This document shows, in pieces, positions 22,889 through 33,929 of a stretch of 64,000 nt of DNA. The DNA is from Dactylorhiza incarnata (taxonomy: Eukaryota; Streptophyta; Magnoliopsida; Asparagales; Orchidaceae): positions 9,101,001 to 9,165,000 of the forward strand of contig JAWHQI010000049.1 in the NCBI GenBank assembly GCA_033032865.1. The letters run 5' to 3'. The translations under genes were made by a program, and so were the position numbers. Under the pieces are notes generated by a model, which was not told the origin of the DNA, did no database searches, and saw only the letters and a program-made list of their open reading frames with translations. The stretch's first letter is position 1; every line of letters starts with the position of its first letter.

Positions 22889-23830
22889 TGTCTCATACAG
22901 GCTCGGGGTGCCTGTTTGAGACCATACAAAGCTTTATGTAAATAATATACATGATCAGGAAAGTTAGAATCTATAAAACCTGGAGGCTGAGCTACATATA
23001 CTTCCTCTTTAAGGTCTCCATTAAGGAAGGCTGACTTCACATCCATCTGGAAAACCTTAAAGCCCTTATATGCAGCATATGCCAGAAATAATCTGATAGC
23101 TTCAAGTCTTGCTACTGGTGCAAAGGTCTGATCAAAATCAATGCCTTCTTCTTGCCTGTATCCTTGTGCAACCAGTCTTGCTTTGTTCTTTGTAATGATG
23201 CCTTTTTCATCAAGCTTGTTCCTGTAGACCCATTTGGTTCCAATCACATTTTGTCCTTTGGGTCTTGGTACTAACTCCCAAACTTTACATCTCTTGAATT
23301 GGTTGAGCTCTTCTTGCATAGCAAGGATCCAGGATAGATCGGTGTTTGCTTCTTCAAACTTCTTCGGCTCAATCTGTGAAAGAAAACTTAAATATAAAAC
23401 TTCGTTAGTTGTACCTCTTCTCGTTAGAACTCTGCTTGAAGGATCTCCGATAATCTGATCAGCTGGATGATCTCTTGAATATCTGACTCCCAAGTTATTT
23501 GCATTTTCAGGAGCAACTTGAGGTTCAGCCACCTCTGGAATATCTTCTTCTTCATGAACTTTTTGTTCATCTTCAGAGTGATCCGAGATCTCTTCTGCCA
23601 ACTTTGGAGCATCATCTGTGGTTTTTACTCCATCTTGCATAGAGAGTTCCTTTAGCTTTTCACCTGCTTCTTCAATGAACACACTAGACGAGTTGCTATG
23701 CAGCAGGCTCGTCTCATCAAATACAACATGTACTGTTTCCTCTACCACCAGAGTTTTCTTATTGAAAATCCTATATGCCTTACTATGGCTACTATATCCT
23801 ACGAAAATACCTTCAAAACATTTTTCACTA
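22889..23830 (-). pseudogene. Sirevirus reverse transcriptase N-terminal half
   Basis: The open part begins with the post-integrase linker ([11 protein letters not shown]). It runs through an acidic region to the reverse transcriptase start ([25 protein letters not shown]) and the [11 protein letters not shown] and [11 protein letters not shown] motifs. A frameshift follows directly after the last motif. Another frameshift near 23830-23880 separates it from integrase. Confidence 0.85.
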
Positions 23831-25012
23831 AACTTGGTTTAGGATGCTTCCCATTGTTAAGTACATATCAATTATTGCCAAAATTCTAAAATATGAAATC
23901 TTTGGTTTTCTGCCCTTTAGAATCTCATATGGGGTCTTACGATGGTTCTTATTGATGAGTGCTCTGTTTTGCACATGGCAAGCTGTGTTGATAGCTTCTG
24001 CCCAGAAGTATTCTGGAAGAGCAGAATCACTCAACATGGACCTGCCAGCTTCTATGAGGGTTCTATTCTTTCTCTCGGCTACTCCATTTTGCTGTGGAGT
24101 ACGAGGAGATGAAAACTCATGCGAGATACCTTGACTTTCACAAAACTCTGTCATGGCCCCAGACTGAAATTCTGTTCCATGGTCACTTCTGATTTTGACC
24201 ACTGAACAGTCAAGTTCATTCTGAATAAGCTTGACAAAATTAGTGAATATGCAGAAGGTTTCTGACTTAAGTTTTAGAAAGAACACCCATGCAAACCGGG
24301 AATAATCATCAACAATAACCAAGGTGTAAGCTTTCCCACCTATGCTTCTAACTGACATTGGACCAAATAAATCCATATGCAGCAGATGAAGACATCTGGT
24401 AGAATTATTGCCAATTATGCTCTTAAAGCTAGTCTTTGTTTGCTTACCCATTTGGCAAGCATGGCAAGGGCTTTCTTTAATGCATTTAACTTTGGGGGCA
24501 TCCCTTACCAAGTTGTGAGAAAATAACATAGATATAGTTTTGAAATTAATATGTGCTAATCTCTTGTGCCATTGGTCACAAAGAGATACACTATCTTTGG
24601 CAACAAAACACACTGGGGTAGAAGACTGTAAGCATATAAAGTCTAAACAGTAAATACCACTACTCCTAGAGCCTGTTAAAATAGTTTCTGCAGACACAGA
24701 CATCTTTATCAGGCATCTATCTCTAAAGAACTCAATGGTATAGCCTTTGTCACACAGTTGTCTTATGCTAATCAGATTGTATTTCAATCCTTTCACATGA
24801 GCTACACGTGTGAAAACGACTAAGCCGTTGGTTATTGAACCATAACGAATAATAATACCTCGTTCAGATCCGCCAAACTTTACTTTAGGCCCGTTCTCAA
24901 CTGGAACATAATCCCGAAGTAATCTTCTTCTCCCGGTCATATGCCGAGAGCAACCACTGTCCAAATACCAGATAGGAATATCGTTGGCCTTTGGACATTC
25001 CTGCAAACATGA
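23831..25012 (-). pseudogene. Sirevirus protease and integrase
   Basis: The frame starts around the protease active site (WYLDSGCSRHMTG). It continues through the GAG-pre-integrase zinc-binding region (WHKRLAHINF ... CHACQMGKQTK) and the integrase core. The three acidic catalytic residues are visible: HMDLFGP, IRSDHGTEF and NGVAERKNRTL. It is in the same frame as the small zinc-knuckle frame upstream, separated by an in-frame TAA at 25013. The integrase C-terminus is lost to a frameshift. Confidence 0.85.
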
Positions 25013-25265
25013 TTAATACCCCTTAGGAACCCAAACATTTTTGGGCCCTTGGTTCCTTGTTAGTGGAACACCACTTGGAACATTAACTTTGCAAGTGGTC
25101 GGTCTTGCACTGTTAACTCGTGGAGTTCTTGGCACAGTATGATTGAACCAAAAATCTATGGCAAAATGACCAATTTTGCCACAACACCAGCATTCAAATC
25201 TATTGTATCTCTTCTTTGTGTTCTGCTGAGCCTTTTGAACGGGTGGCTTTACAGGAGGAGCAACC
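25013..25265 (-). pseudogene. Sirevirus second zinc-knuckle region
   Basis: The frame encodes CWCCGKIGHFAIDF, a CCHC knuckle whose last cysteine is replaced by phenylalanine. A basic, Pro-rich linker ends with KNVWVPKGY before a stop. The frame is cut at its start by the inserted solo LTR; host coding resumes at 26101. Confidence 0.65.
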
Positions 25266-26095
25266 TGTTGGGTTTTTCTTAGAACCATACATCAAATGTA
25301 GGCGCAGCGGAAATGAAGAGAAACAACCCAAAAAGACTTGGATCGGCCATGAACATTGAATCAAGAAGTTAACAAAATGCCTGGTATGAAATTACCTTTG
25401 CGGGGTTGGATCAAATCCAACCTAGATGCTCCACGTGTTGATACCTTTGCGGGATGGAGAGTTCTCACGTAGAATAATGTCTACGTCTCTACAGAAGTCC
25501 ACACGAGCCGGGAGAACACCAAATCACGTCACACGCAACTAGGAAGGAAGAACGACTACACCTTGTACTTCCACGAACTGCTAGGTTCGCTCCAGGAAGA
25601 ACAATCCCGACGACGATTGCCGGAGAGGAGGTAGGCGGAGGCGAACAAGACGGCGGAACGCTTCCGTCGGCTAGGGTTCGAGCGAGAACGGAACTCTTCT
25701 GTCGGCTTCTATTTCGTGAGTCATGAGAACCCTAAAAGAAGTCCTATTTATACCCAAAGGATAAACAACTTCTAGAAGAATCGCTATCCGCAGACCACAC
25801 AGCAGAATAGGGGCTTCTGTTACAATTCGTCGGAATTCCACGGAACATCATTCGTCGAGATTTCACAGGACAATCCGACGAATCAGATCAGACGGCAACA
25901 TTTGCCGAGAAAATGATCTCTGTAACAATTCGTCGAGTGTTCACGGGACAACCCGACGAATCCCGACGAATCCAGACAGACGATAACATTTTGCCGACTG
26001 AAGGGTTTCTGTAATAATTCGTCGAGTGTTCACGGGACAATCCGACGAATCCCGACGAATTCTATCCGTGTAAACCCGACGAATTCAGACAGCAA
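25266..26095 (-). mobile_element. solo LTR of another copia family inside the Sirevirus
   Basis: The insert starts TGTTGGGTTTTTC and is flanked by CAACC on both sides (25261-25265, 26096-26100). Removing it with one CAACC rejoins the interrupted coding sequence in frame. The distal end reads GCAA rather than a clean CA. A reverse TATA (25745-25752) and a TTCGTCGA / CCGACGAAT palindrome cluster (25828-26088) identify it as an LTR on the minus strand. No internal region is present. Confidence 0.75.
25828..26088. repeat. TTCGTCGA / CCGACGAAT cluster in the nested solo LTR
   Basis: About ten half-sites form palindromic pairs around TTCACRGGACA cores. They lie 75-340 bp upstream of the TATA box in LTR orientation. 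The arms match those of the host Sirevirus LTR, while the rest of the LTR does not. Confidence 0.75.
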
Positions 26096-26244
26096 CAACC
26101 TGCTGGATTTCCCCATTCTATATATGGTGATTGGTAACATTTACCAACACAGTCAATCTACCAACTTCTCCACATGCTCTTATGTGAGACCCTGCAGGCT
26201 CATATCGCGTTGGCAGTGAGATTACATGTTTGACCACTTCTAGA

Positions 26245-28335
26245 TCACAATGGTAACTCCAACACAACCTTGGAGGTAGAAGCCTTGTTGGTGCAACATA
26301 CACAATTCTTAGGCACAATAGGCTTGTCCTGTGGTGCTTTCTTAGCATTTGATCCATGAACGAATGGTCCATGATGCTTCAATTGAACTTCCTCATAAGG
26401 AGCCTTGAGGGAGCTAGATCCAAAGTTTCTGGGTCTGGTCCACACCGAGTTCACCTTGGCAGGCTCAACATGGGTTGGTCTGCTGAAGTGACCATACATG
26501 CTCTCAAAATCATAGGTGTTCGTAGGAAAAATCACCTTCTTGAAATTTGGAGCATACTGTGGACCTTTACCCTTTGCTTTAGCAGCTCTTCTTTTGGCTG
26601 ACTTACTTTGGCTCTTTTCAGCAACATGGCCCAAACCATTACTACCAGAACCAGCAGTGAAAGTGTCTATGATAGGCAAAACTGTCTTGGGCTTAGAGAA
26701 GTTCATTGTGATATTCTTTCCAGCCTCAAGCTGTTTCGTCAAATCATTGATAATTTCACTCTTCTGAATGCCTGCTGAAGTGGCCTCGGAGAGAGCAATC
26801 TTCAAGGATAAGATTTCATCCCTGAGTAGGTTAGATTCTTCAATCTCCTTTCTCAGGTTTGATTCTTGATCCTTTAGGGATTGAATCTCCTTTGATTGAG
26901 TTTTAACAAGCTTTCGACACTTATTAAACCCCTTCAACATTTCCTCATACTTAGCAGTCAACTCAGAATCCTCTTCCGAATAGTAGCTTTCATTAGCATC
27001 AGATGTCGTTTCTGAACATGAAAGAGGTGTAGAAGATAATACCTGGCCGGTGAAAGGAACAACATCTTTGTCATCATCTGACATGGCCATTAGACTGTAG
27101 AAGCAGTCTTTTGTGAGACCTTTTCCTCTATATTGACCAAATTGGTCTTCTGTATCAGGTTGAGCCATCAGTCCAAAGAATGCCTCTTCATCTGAGTTAG
27201 ACTCATTTGTGTCACTATCACTCAGAGTCTTGGAATCCTTGGCAACAAAACTCTTCTCCTCTTTCTTCTTTCCTTTGATGGACTTCTTTTCTTCTTTTCT
27301 TGAGGATTCCTTCTTCTTGTGTGGGCAATCAGCTATCATGTGCCCTGACTTTTTACAACAATAACAAATGGGTTCAGTATAATCGTGTTTGTTCGGTTTA
27401 GAACCATACCTGTCATTTCTGTCACGGTGTGATCTCCAGTGATCTCTTGAGGAAGATGAGCCTTTTCTCGTTTGTCTCCTCTTGTTAAGCAACTTTTTGA
27501 ATTGCTTGGAGAGGAGGGAGAATTCTCCTTCAGATAGTTCTGATTCTTCAGAAGTGTTTTCAGCTTTATCCTTAGAAGACTCATCTCTCACAGGGGACAT
27601 GGCCCTGCTTCTCCGGGAGCTTTCAGCCTTTAGAGCAATGGGCTTTTCCTTGCAAGAGCTCCTACTACTTTCCTCTTCTGTCTTCCTGATATTCAACTTC
27701 AGCTCATGGGAAAGCAGCTTCCCATATAAAATCTGTGGCTCCGTAGTAGCCAACTTACCATATTCTCTGATAGCTATCACCTTGGGGTCCCATTCCTTAG
27801 ACATGGATCTAAGGAATTTATCGTTTAGTTCACCCGTGGTGAATTCCCTTCCATAGTTTCTCAAACCATTTACGATCTTGAAGAATTTTTCGTAAGTGTC
27901 AGAAATTGTGTCTTTGCCTTGTTGCTTGAAGGCTTCATATTCTTGGTTCAGCAAAGATTTCCTGTCATCTCGAACTTCTTCAGTACCTTCCATTAGAACC
28001 ACAATAGAATCCCACATCTCTTTTGCAGACTTGCAGTGAATAAGATTTTGTAGCATTGAATCATCAACTGCACCTGCTATGATGTGCTTTGCTTTCTTGT
28101 CCAGAGTGACAAGTGCAATTTCATCCTTTGTCATATCCATTAGTTTCTTTGGCACCTTTTTGGTGGGATCAATGGTAGAAGCAACTGTAGGAATGACGGG
28201 ACCTTCCTTAACTATCTGGGAGATTCGGGGATCATTTGCTTCCATGTAGAAGATAACTCTTTCCTTCCACATGGGGAAATTTTCCTTAGTGCAAACTGGG
28301 AGCTTGGAGGAAAATCTTTCCATGCCTCTGTCCAT
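26245..28335 (-). CDS. Sirevirus Gag
   Basis: A 696-codon open frame starts MDRGMERFSSK. Residues about 15-230 resemble the copia Gag capsid domain (FPMWKERVIFYMEAND, CKSAKEMWDSIVVLMEG, DKFLRSMSKEW). A basic Ser/Arg-rich region then leads to a canonical CCHC zinc knuckle, CYCCKKSGHMIADC, at about residue 325. The C-terminal part is acidic with a coiled-coil-like segment (EIQSLKDQESNLRKEIEESN). The frame ends shortly before the region disturbed by the solo LTR. Length and layout fit the enlarged Gag of Sireviruses. This is the one long domain of the copy without a break. Confidence 0.85.
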   Translation of the reverse strand: MDRGMERFSSKLPVCTKENFPMWKERVIFYMEANDPRISQIVKEGPVIPTVASTIDPTKKVPKKLMDMTKDEIALVTLDKKAKHIIAGAVDDSMLQNLIHCKSAKEMWDSIVVLMEGTEEVRDDRKSLLNQEYEAFKQQGKDTISDTYEKFFKIVNGLRNYGREFTTGELNDKFLRSMSKEWDPKVIAIREYGKLATTEPQILYGKLLSHELKLNIRKTEEESSRSSCKEKPIALKAESSRRSRAMSPVRDESSKDKAENTSEESELSEGEFSLLSKQFKKLLNKRRQTRKGSSSSRDHWRSHRDRNDRYGSKPNKHDYTEPICYCCKKSGHMIADCPHKKKESSRKEEKKSIKGKKKEEKSFVAKDSKTLSDSDTNESNSDEEAFFGLMAQPDTEDQFGQYRGKGLTKDCFYSLMAMSDDDKDVVPFTGQVLSSTPLSCSETTSDANESYYSEEDSELTAKYEEMLKGFNKCRKLVKTQSKEIQSLKDQESNLRKEIEESNLLRDEILSLKIALSEATSAGIQKSEIINDLTKQLEAGKNITMNFSKPKTVLPIIDTFTAGSGSNGLGHVAEKSQSKSAKRRAAKAKGKGPQYAPNFKKVIFPTNTYDFESMYGHFSRPTHVEPAKVNSVWTRPRNFGSSSLKAPYEEVQLKHHGPFVHGSNAKKAPQDKPIVPKNCVCCTNKASTSKVVLELPL

Positions 28336-28400
28336 AGAGAGAGATCTTGAAAACGAAGAGGGATCTTTAATCTAGGTGTTAACCTCTTAAAGATAACCTA

Positions 28401-28412
28401 GCTCTGATACCA
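28401..28412 (-). other. primer-binding site of the Sirevirus
   Basis: GCTCTGATACCA on the plus strand is the complement of TGGTATCAGAGC, which pairs with the 3' end of initiator-methionine tRNA. It lies two bases from the 5' LTR. Confidence 0.9.
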
Positions 28413-28414
28413 AT

Positions 28415-29925
28415 TGAAAGAAATCGTCGTCTACTTAAATCACCTAAAGGGGGGGGGGGGGGGGGGGGGGGGGTGAATAGGTGATCTCTACTGCGATTGC
28501 GGAATAAAAATTAAGTGTACACACAACAAGAAAAATCACAACACAGAGACACAAGATTTATAGAGGTTCCCCAAGGTGGGCACTCCTCTCTCCCGCTTCG
28601 CCTATCTAGCACTTCGGGCTAGCGTCGGCAACTTCGCCAAAACTCAGATTTATCAACAAATCCTACACTCGGAGACAACAGCTCCTACAAACTCGGAGAA
28701 CAACCTCTCCTACAAAAAGCACTCGGAGATAAACTCCTACAACTCGGAGAAAAATACTCCTACAAAATAACTCGGAGAACAATCTCCTACTAGAATCAAT
28801 TAGAGTTTGAAATAAAATACTTCTATTAAACCTCAACAGAGATTAACTTCAGATCTCGAAAAAACTGAGTCTTCTTCTTCCTTGAGAACTAAGGCTTGGA
28901 TCTTCAAAGATTTGGAAGAAAGGAAACTCGGCAAACCTGATCTGAATAGGCCCTTTGATTTTCTTGAAAAGATCTTCAAAAATATGGAGCAGCAAAAAGA
29001 TCAAAGGCCTTCTTATCTGAGAAATCTCTAACAACACTGAAGAACGAGTCTTGAGGGCGCAGAAGTTAGATCTCAGAAAAACTTGTTCAGCGAGCAAGAA
29101 GGAAGACGGCTGGGTTCTTCTCTTTTAATCGGGTTGAATAATAATACTTGTGTTTGCCCTAAAATAAAAAATTATTTATAGGAAGAACTCCAACGGCTAG
29201 GGCGACAGACAGGGAATGATCAACACGTGTGCTGCACATGGCGGCCTACCCTAATTTTCAAGAACGAAACATATTTTTGAAATCCGTCTGTCCGTCATTC
29301 ATCGAGACTTCACGTGAACACTCGACGAAATGACTTAGCCATTAAAAAAACTGATCAAAGGCTTGAAAACCATCTTCTGTTTTCATTCGTCGGGAGTTCT
29401 CGAGAACTCTCGACGAATTGACTTAGCCGCACAATTTCCTTCACAAAGCTGCATTTTTGACTTCTGTCAGCATTCGTCGATATTCGTCGGGAGTTCACGA
29501 GAACATTCGACGAATGGACATAGCCGCAGAACTTTCTTCTTCAAACTAGGAATTTTGGCTTCTGTCAGGATTCGTCGGGAGTCATCGGGACTTCACGTGA
29601 CATCTCGACGAATTGACTTAGCAAAAATTCCTTTTCTTCTGAAAACCTGCTCCACTCCTTAAACTTGAAAGCCTTCAGTTGTGAGAATATGAAGTGCACC
29701 CCAAAAGAGAGATTACACATGGACCAACACTTTGTTCTATACAATGATGGATTACATTGTCTAGGACTGTGTTTGGTGATCCATTGCAACCTGACTTTGG
29801 TGTGCACTTAGCATTATGACCTGTCACAACACATCTAAAGAGAATACTTCAAATACATACTCAATTCAATTTAGTTCACTAGGGGACACCTTCAATCCAG
29901 GTGATTGTGGATACAATACCCAACA
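28415..29925 (-). repeat. 5' LTR of the Sirevirus
   Basis: This is the partner of the LTR at 17300. It carries a 25-G run (about 28449-28473), a reverse TATA (29173-29180) and palindromes at about 29297-29612, one of which has lost a TTCGTCGG half-site compared with the other LTR. CCCAACA adjoins the TGGTC duplication. Confidence 0.92.
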
Positions 29926-31200
29926 TGGTCGATCCCTTTGAAGTCAAACGACTTCGAGCCGCGGAGGAGGAGAAGAAGAAGAAGCTCGAGGAGGAGGAGA
30001 GGAAGAAGAAGTTCGAGGAGGAGGAGAAGAAGAAGTTCGAGGAGGAGGAGGAGAAGAAGATGTTCGAGGAGGAGAAGAAGTTTGAGGAGGCGAAGGCTGC
30101 TTTGACCGTTGATTCGGCAGCACCTTCAGCTGAAAAAGATGATGACCTGATGAAGGTCGTGATAGACCGCGTAGAAGCAATATCAGTCATCTAAACTGGT
30201 AAGGCTAAAGCGATTGTGAGACCGCCAACTTCACTTCCCCCTTGCTTTCAGGCCTCCGTATCCAAAGGAGCGACACAAGATCGTCATCATTCCAACAGAT
30301 GACATCCTACTTAGCCACAATGACCTAAAAGAGAAGAAGAGAATGGGAGAGATGTCAGAAGAGAGAACTGAAATGAACGAACCTTGAACACTTGAGACGG
30401 TCAGATTGCCTTTTGCTGACCGCAGATCCTGCAGCCACTAAAGAAGTCAAGGATCCCTCGCGTGATCGCGACCTTCTTTTCTCTCCAAGTATAAAATTAT
30501 CTACTCGGTGCCTTACTTTATAGATAACAACACAAGCTTATAGCTCTTCTTTTGATCGCAGATGCTGATGTGGTCGAAATGGTCCCAGGGGAAGGAGAAA
30601 TTTCACAGCCGACGACAATCCCGCAGCAGTTCATGGAGATTCTCAAGCCTATTTTGGATGATTCCCAATCCATGCGATCTGGGGAGCGTATGCTGGAGGA
30701 TCAAGTGGGAGACTTGACCGCTGATTTCGAGAGAAGGCTGCGTGATAAGGAAGCTGAATGTAAGAAACAAGTATATACTGCATCTGAAGATTATGAGTTG
30801 ATGATCGTCGAGCTTCGGAGGCTGTCGGAGGAGAAAGAGAATGAAATACGAAAGAAAACCGAAGAAAAAGAGGCGGAGCTTCTGAAAAGCATTCACAAGG
30901 TTGAAAGAGATGATGATTACTACAAAGGTAAGACCGCTGCACTGACCGCCGAGATCGACAAACTCAAGGCTGGTTTCTGCTACCATGACCTTGTGTCTAG
31001 GAACTTTCAGCGGTCACCGCAAGGAGAGACCGACCTTAGAGATCGTCGTGGTTCACCTGGAGCAAGTCGATAGGGATGTCACCAGAATACATCGAGTTGT
31101 GATGGAAGCAAATCAAAGCTTAGCGACCGCCTTGTCTGTCGTTCATGAGATGCAGGATGTTGCGGCCTTTATCGGGAGGAAACGTCAGCCAAAGAAATAA
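29926..31200 (+). pseudogene. Tat A extra gene 1, 3' part
   Basis: The gene resumes after the Sirevirus with VDPFEVKRLRAAEEE, followed by about 45 residues that are almost only Glu and Lys. After a non-coding stretch, frames at 30552-31073 and 30985-31200 encode coiled-coil proteins (FERRLRDKEAECKKQV, EEKENEIRKKTEEKEAELL) ending in GRKRQPKK and a stop. Several exons with degenerate junctions are likely. Highly charged coiled coils and a basic tail fit a nuclear or nucleic-acid-associated role, but no known domain is visible. Confidence 0.45.
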
Positions 31201-31530
31201 ATTCCAATTTCCATTTTTTAATCGGTCTCATGAGACATTATGACCCTGGACATGATTAATAATTTTTATCTGAGATATTTTGATATTATTTTACTTACCT
31301 GTGCGGTCTCTGGAATGTTGTGATGACGATCACTGTGATTGCGTATTGTTATGATTTCTTCTTTTCTGTTTCTTGCATATTTAGGTTGGCTGCTTGAGAT
31401 GATACGATCTGTATTATTTATGACCGATCTTGTTGCTACTATTTTTCACCAAGTATGCAGGTCGAGTGGTCTGGAAGATTGGCTGGTTGATCACTGGCCT
31501 TGTCATCATGACTTGGGCATCCTTGGAACC

Positions 31531-31540
31531 CTATAAATAG
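31531..31540 (+). promoter_or_regulatory. TATA box of Tat A extra gene 2
   Basis: CTATAAATAG lies 181 bp upstream of the first usable ATG at 31712. The same box precedes the equivalent gene of Tat B. Confidence 0.6.
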
Positions 31541-31711
31541 ATATGTCCAAAGCCGAAGACCAATACTCTTGTGGATGCGGCCAAAGCAACAATCTCAGCG
31601 ATCAAAGGAAATAGTGTCCGCTTGGGCCACTGCAGCTGAAACCTTTGTGAATGTCAAACACAAGTATTGTAGACTTTCACAGTCTGAATACAGATCTTCC
31701 CGGAGCGCCAA

Positions 31712-33311
31712 ATGATCCAAACAAAAGTGATCGCTCGGCTTCCGCGAGAGGAGGAAGGAATCAACACTGGTTCTGAAAACAGGTTGGCGATCCCAATCGA
31801 TTACTTCGATTGCAGACTCATGCTCCCTCTGCCATGGGAGTTCCTCGAGGTGATGAACTACTATGGCGTGGTGCCCGAACAATTTTCGTCGAACTCGATA
31901 GCGCGGATGTCCGCATTTATTTGCAACTTGAGATCTGCATGGGTCAAGTTCACCCTGGACTTATTCAGATGTACCTTTACCATGAAATCGCTCAATGAAG
32001 GGAAGAAGAATGAAGAATTTAAGGGCTTGATGTACTTCTCGTTCCATGGAATAAAAGACATCAATCTCCCAAATAAGATCCTGAACTAGACCAAAAGGTT
32101 CTTGATCTTTAAGGGAAGTTTTGGCGGTCTGAGGACCCGACCTGCTCGCCGACAGGAGGCGCTCTTTAAAAAACCAAAGACAATTTCGAAAGAGGAGCTT
32201 GACATCTTAGCCTCACTTGTTGACGACCGTCTTGACCTTCTCCGTTACCTGGCTCTTTGTCCTGAGGTCGCTCCTGAAGAGAGTGAGTATTCACCCGCGA
32301 TCTCATTAATGTTTTGCTGTGTTTAAACATTCTAATGAGTCTTTCCTTTCAGTGGTCTTGGAAGTGTCAACGATCAAACCAGTGTCGCCGAAGGAGGAGG
32401 TTCTTACTCAACGTGAGATGAGGCTCAAGAACGAACGGGAGAGGGTGATGGAGGAAATCGCCCAAGAGTCCGGCTCGACCAGCGAGCCATTTTATTTGAC
32501 TAGTTACTGCAAGAAGATGAAGGATATTATGGGAAAACCCCTTCTCATATGGGATGGGAAGGGGAAGAGTGTGAAGGTCTCCACTGCTCTCCCACTTTGG
32601 AGTGTAAAATTGTCTCATCATGCAAATGTGATCACCTCCTCATTGTATGGCGAGCAGAATGCCAAGGAGCTCTATGCCATTGAGGCCGACATGCTACCTA
32701 ACATAACCGCACAAGCGGTCGGTAGAAGCGCAACCTTAAGTCACCACATGGGTCGATCTCTTCGCATGGCCCTATGCGATATTGATACGCTTCAAGAAAG
32801 ATTACCAATAAGAAGTCTTAGCAGTGGTTTGCTAGTATCCTTTCATTTTGACCGCCCGATCTAATTTGTTCTCCTCTGCAGAAATCGGATGAAGAGGCTT
32901 ATGACACAGAACCTGACCTTCTGCAAGGCAATGCTGAAACACATAAAAGGCGCAGTCGACAAAACGATTCAGCGATTTCGAGAACGCAATTGTCTGGCTC
33001 CTGAATTTAGGGAGGTGGAGTTCGCGGACTTATTTCCAGATATAGTCAAGATGATCGCTGAGTTGTCTGCGGATGCTTCTGAGACCGGCGAAGGTGGTGA
33101 AGGGGAAGAGACCGCTGATGAGGAAGGCCATGAGAAAGATGAGTCAGCTCAGTTGAGCGGGAGTCAATATGCTCCGGGCAACAACTTGAGTTCAGTTGTG
33201 GCCTCGAGCTCTAGGTCTCCGGTCTCAACTGAGGGCTCAGAAAAATCTTCAGATGAAACTGAGTCTACATCATGGGTGCCACCGACAAAGAGGACCAAGG
33301 GCGATCGATAA
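31712..33311 (+). pseudogene. Tat A extra gene 2: gypsy-type transposon domain protein
   Basis: The first exon (31712-32089) resembles the plant 'putative gypsy type transposon' domain (Pfam PF04195): PIDYFDCRLMLPLPWEFLEV, then MNYYGVVPEQFSSNSIARM. A stop at 32087 interrupts the frame, which resumes as FLIFKGSFGGL. A GT-AG intron at 32283-32352 joins to an exon with Arg/Glu-rich coiled coil and a globular part (32353 to about 32830). A further exon from about 32881 to 33311 ends in an acidic Ser/Glu tail and a basic PPTKRTKGDR terminus. Domain order matches the second extra gene of Tat B. This copy is probably dead. Confidence 0.6.
32283..32352 (+). other. putative spliceosomal intron in Tat A extra gene 2
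   Basis: The 70 nt segment starts GTGAGT and ends CTTTCAG with a T-rich 3' end. It separates two protein-like frames. Confidence 0.55.
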
Positions 33312-33890
33312 AGATTAGTCTTAGGTGAAATTTACTTTTATTTCAAAAAGTTACAATCAAAGGTTTTCGAGACCATGCGAACTATGTATGTCAATAGAAA
33401 TGAAATGAAGAAATTTTTGGGTACCTTTTTATATCTGTTTTTGTTAACTTCTGAGAATAAATGAGCTTAATACATACAACAAATACGATCCCATCGATCT
33501 TATAATATTCAAGAACATTGTTCATACCAAGCGATCACACCATACCTCTTCATGAGGTGAAGCCAAAATCTCAGAATTTAAAGACAAATTGATCATCCGA
33601 TCTTTAATAAGAGATGACTAAGTTATGGCCAATATACACAGTCACATATTCTAAGAGAGCAAGTTGTATATTTGATCATAAACTTTGAAGCAGATGCTGA
33701 GCTAAAATCATCAACTGCATAATAAGAGAGCTCGATGACCTTTGATCGAATAGCAAGAATCCTTTTAATTCAGCTCGAAAGAGAAAAGAGTAATCTGTCA
33801 AAGAAAACGATCATGATCATACTAGACCGCATTATCTCATAATATAATTTACAAGTGGTGATCTCAAATACTCAAGAACTCCCTTCATAA
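33312..33890. other. non-coding 3' flank of Tat A extra gene 2
   Basis: There is no open frame of note. It is AT-rich, with degenerate phrases that lead into the tandem array. Confidence 0.4.
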
Positions 33891-33929
33891 AAACATATGT
33901 GGTCCTGATGACAGTTTCAACGACAATTT

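Larger units (their letters stand above)
17300..29925 (-). mobile_element. Sirevirus-type copia element with envelope-like ORF
   Basis: This is a 12.6 kb element with LTRs of 1,529 and 1,511 bp and a perfect TGGTC duplication (17295-17299, 29926-29930). In element order it has a methionine-tRNA primer site, a long Gag with a CCHC knuckle, protease, integrase, reverse transcriptase, RNase H, a long envelope-like ORF and a polypurine tract. The long Gag, copia gene order (integrase before reverse transcriptase), extra 3' ORF and palindrome-rich LTRs are typical of Sireviruses. Two frameshifts and several stops inactivate this copy. An 830 bp solo LTR is inserted between gag and pol. Confidence 0.92.

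Noticed and set aside
30300..30420. Intact host coiled-coil gene
   Set aside because: The Glu/Lys-rich frames continue the Tat A extra gene interrupted by the Sirevirus, as shown by the TGGTC duplication.
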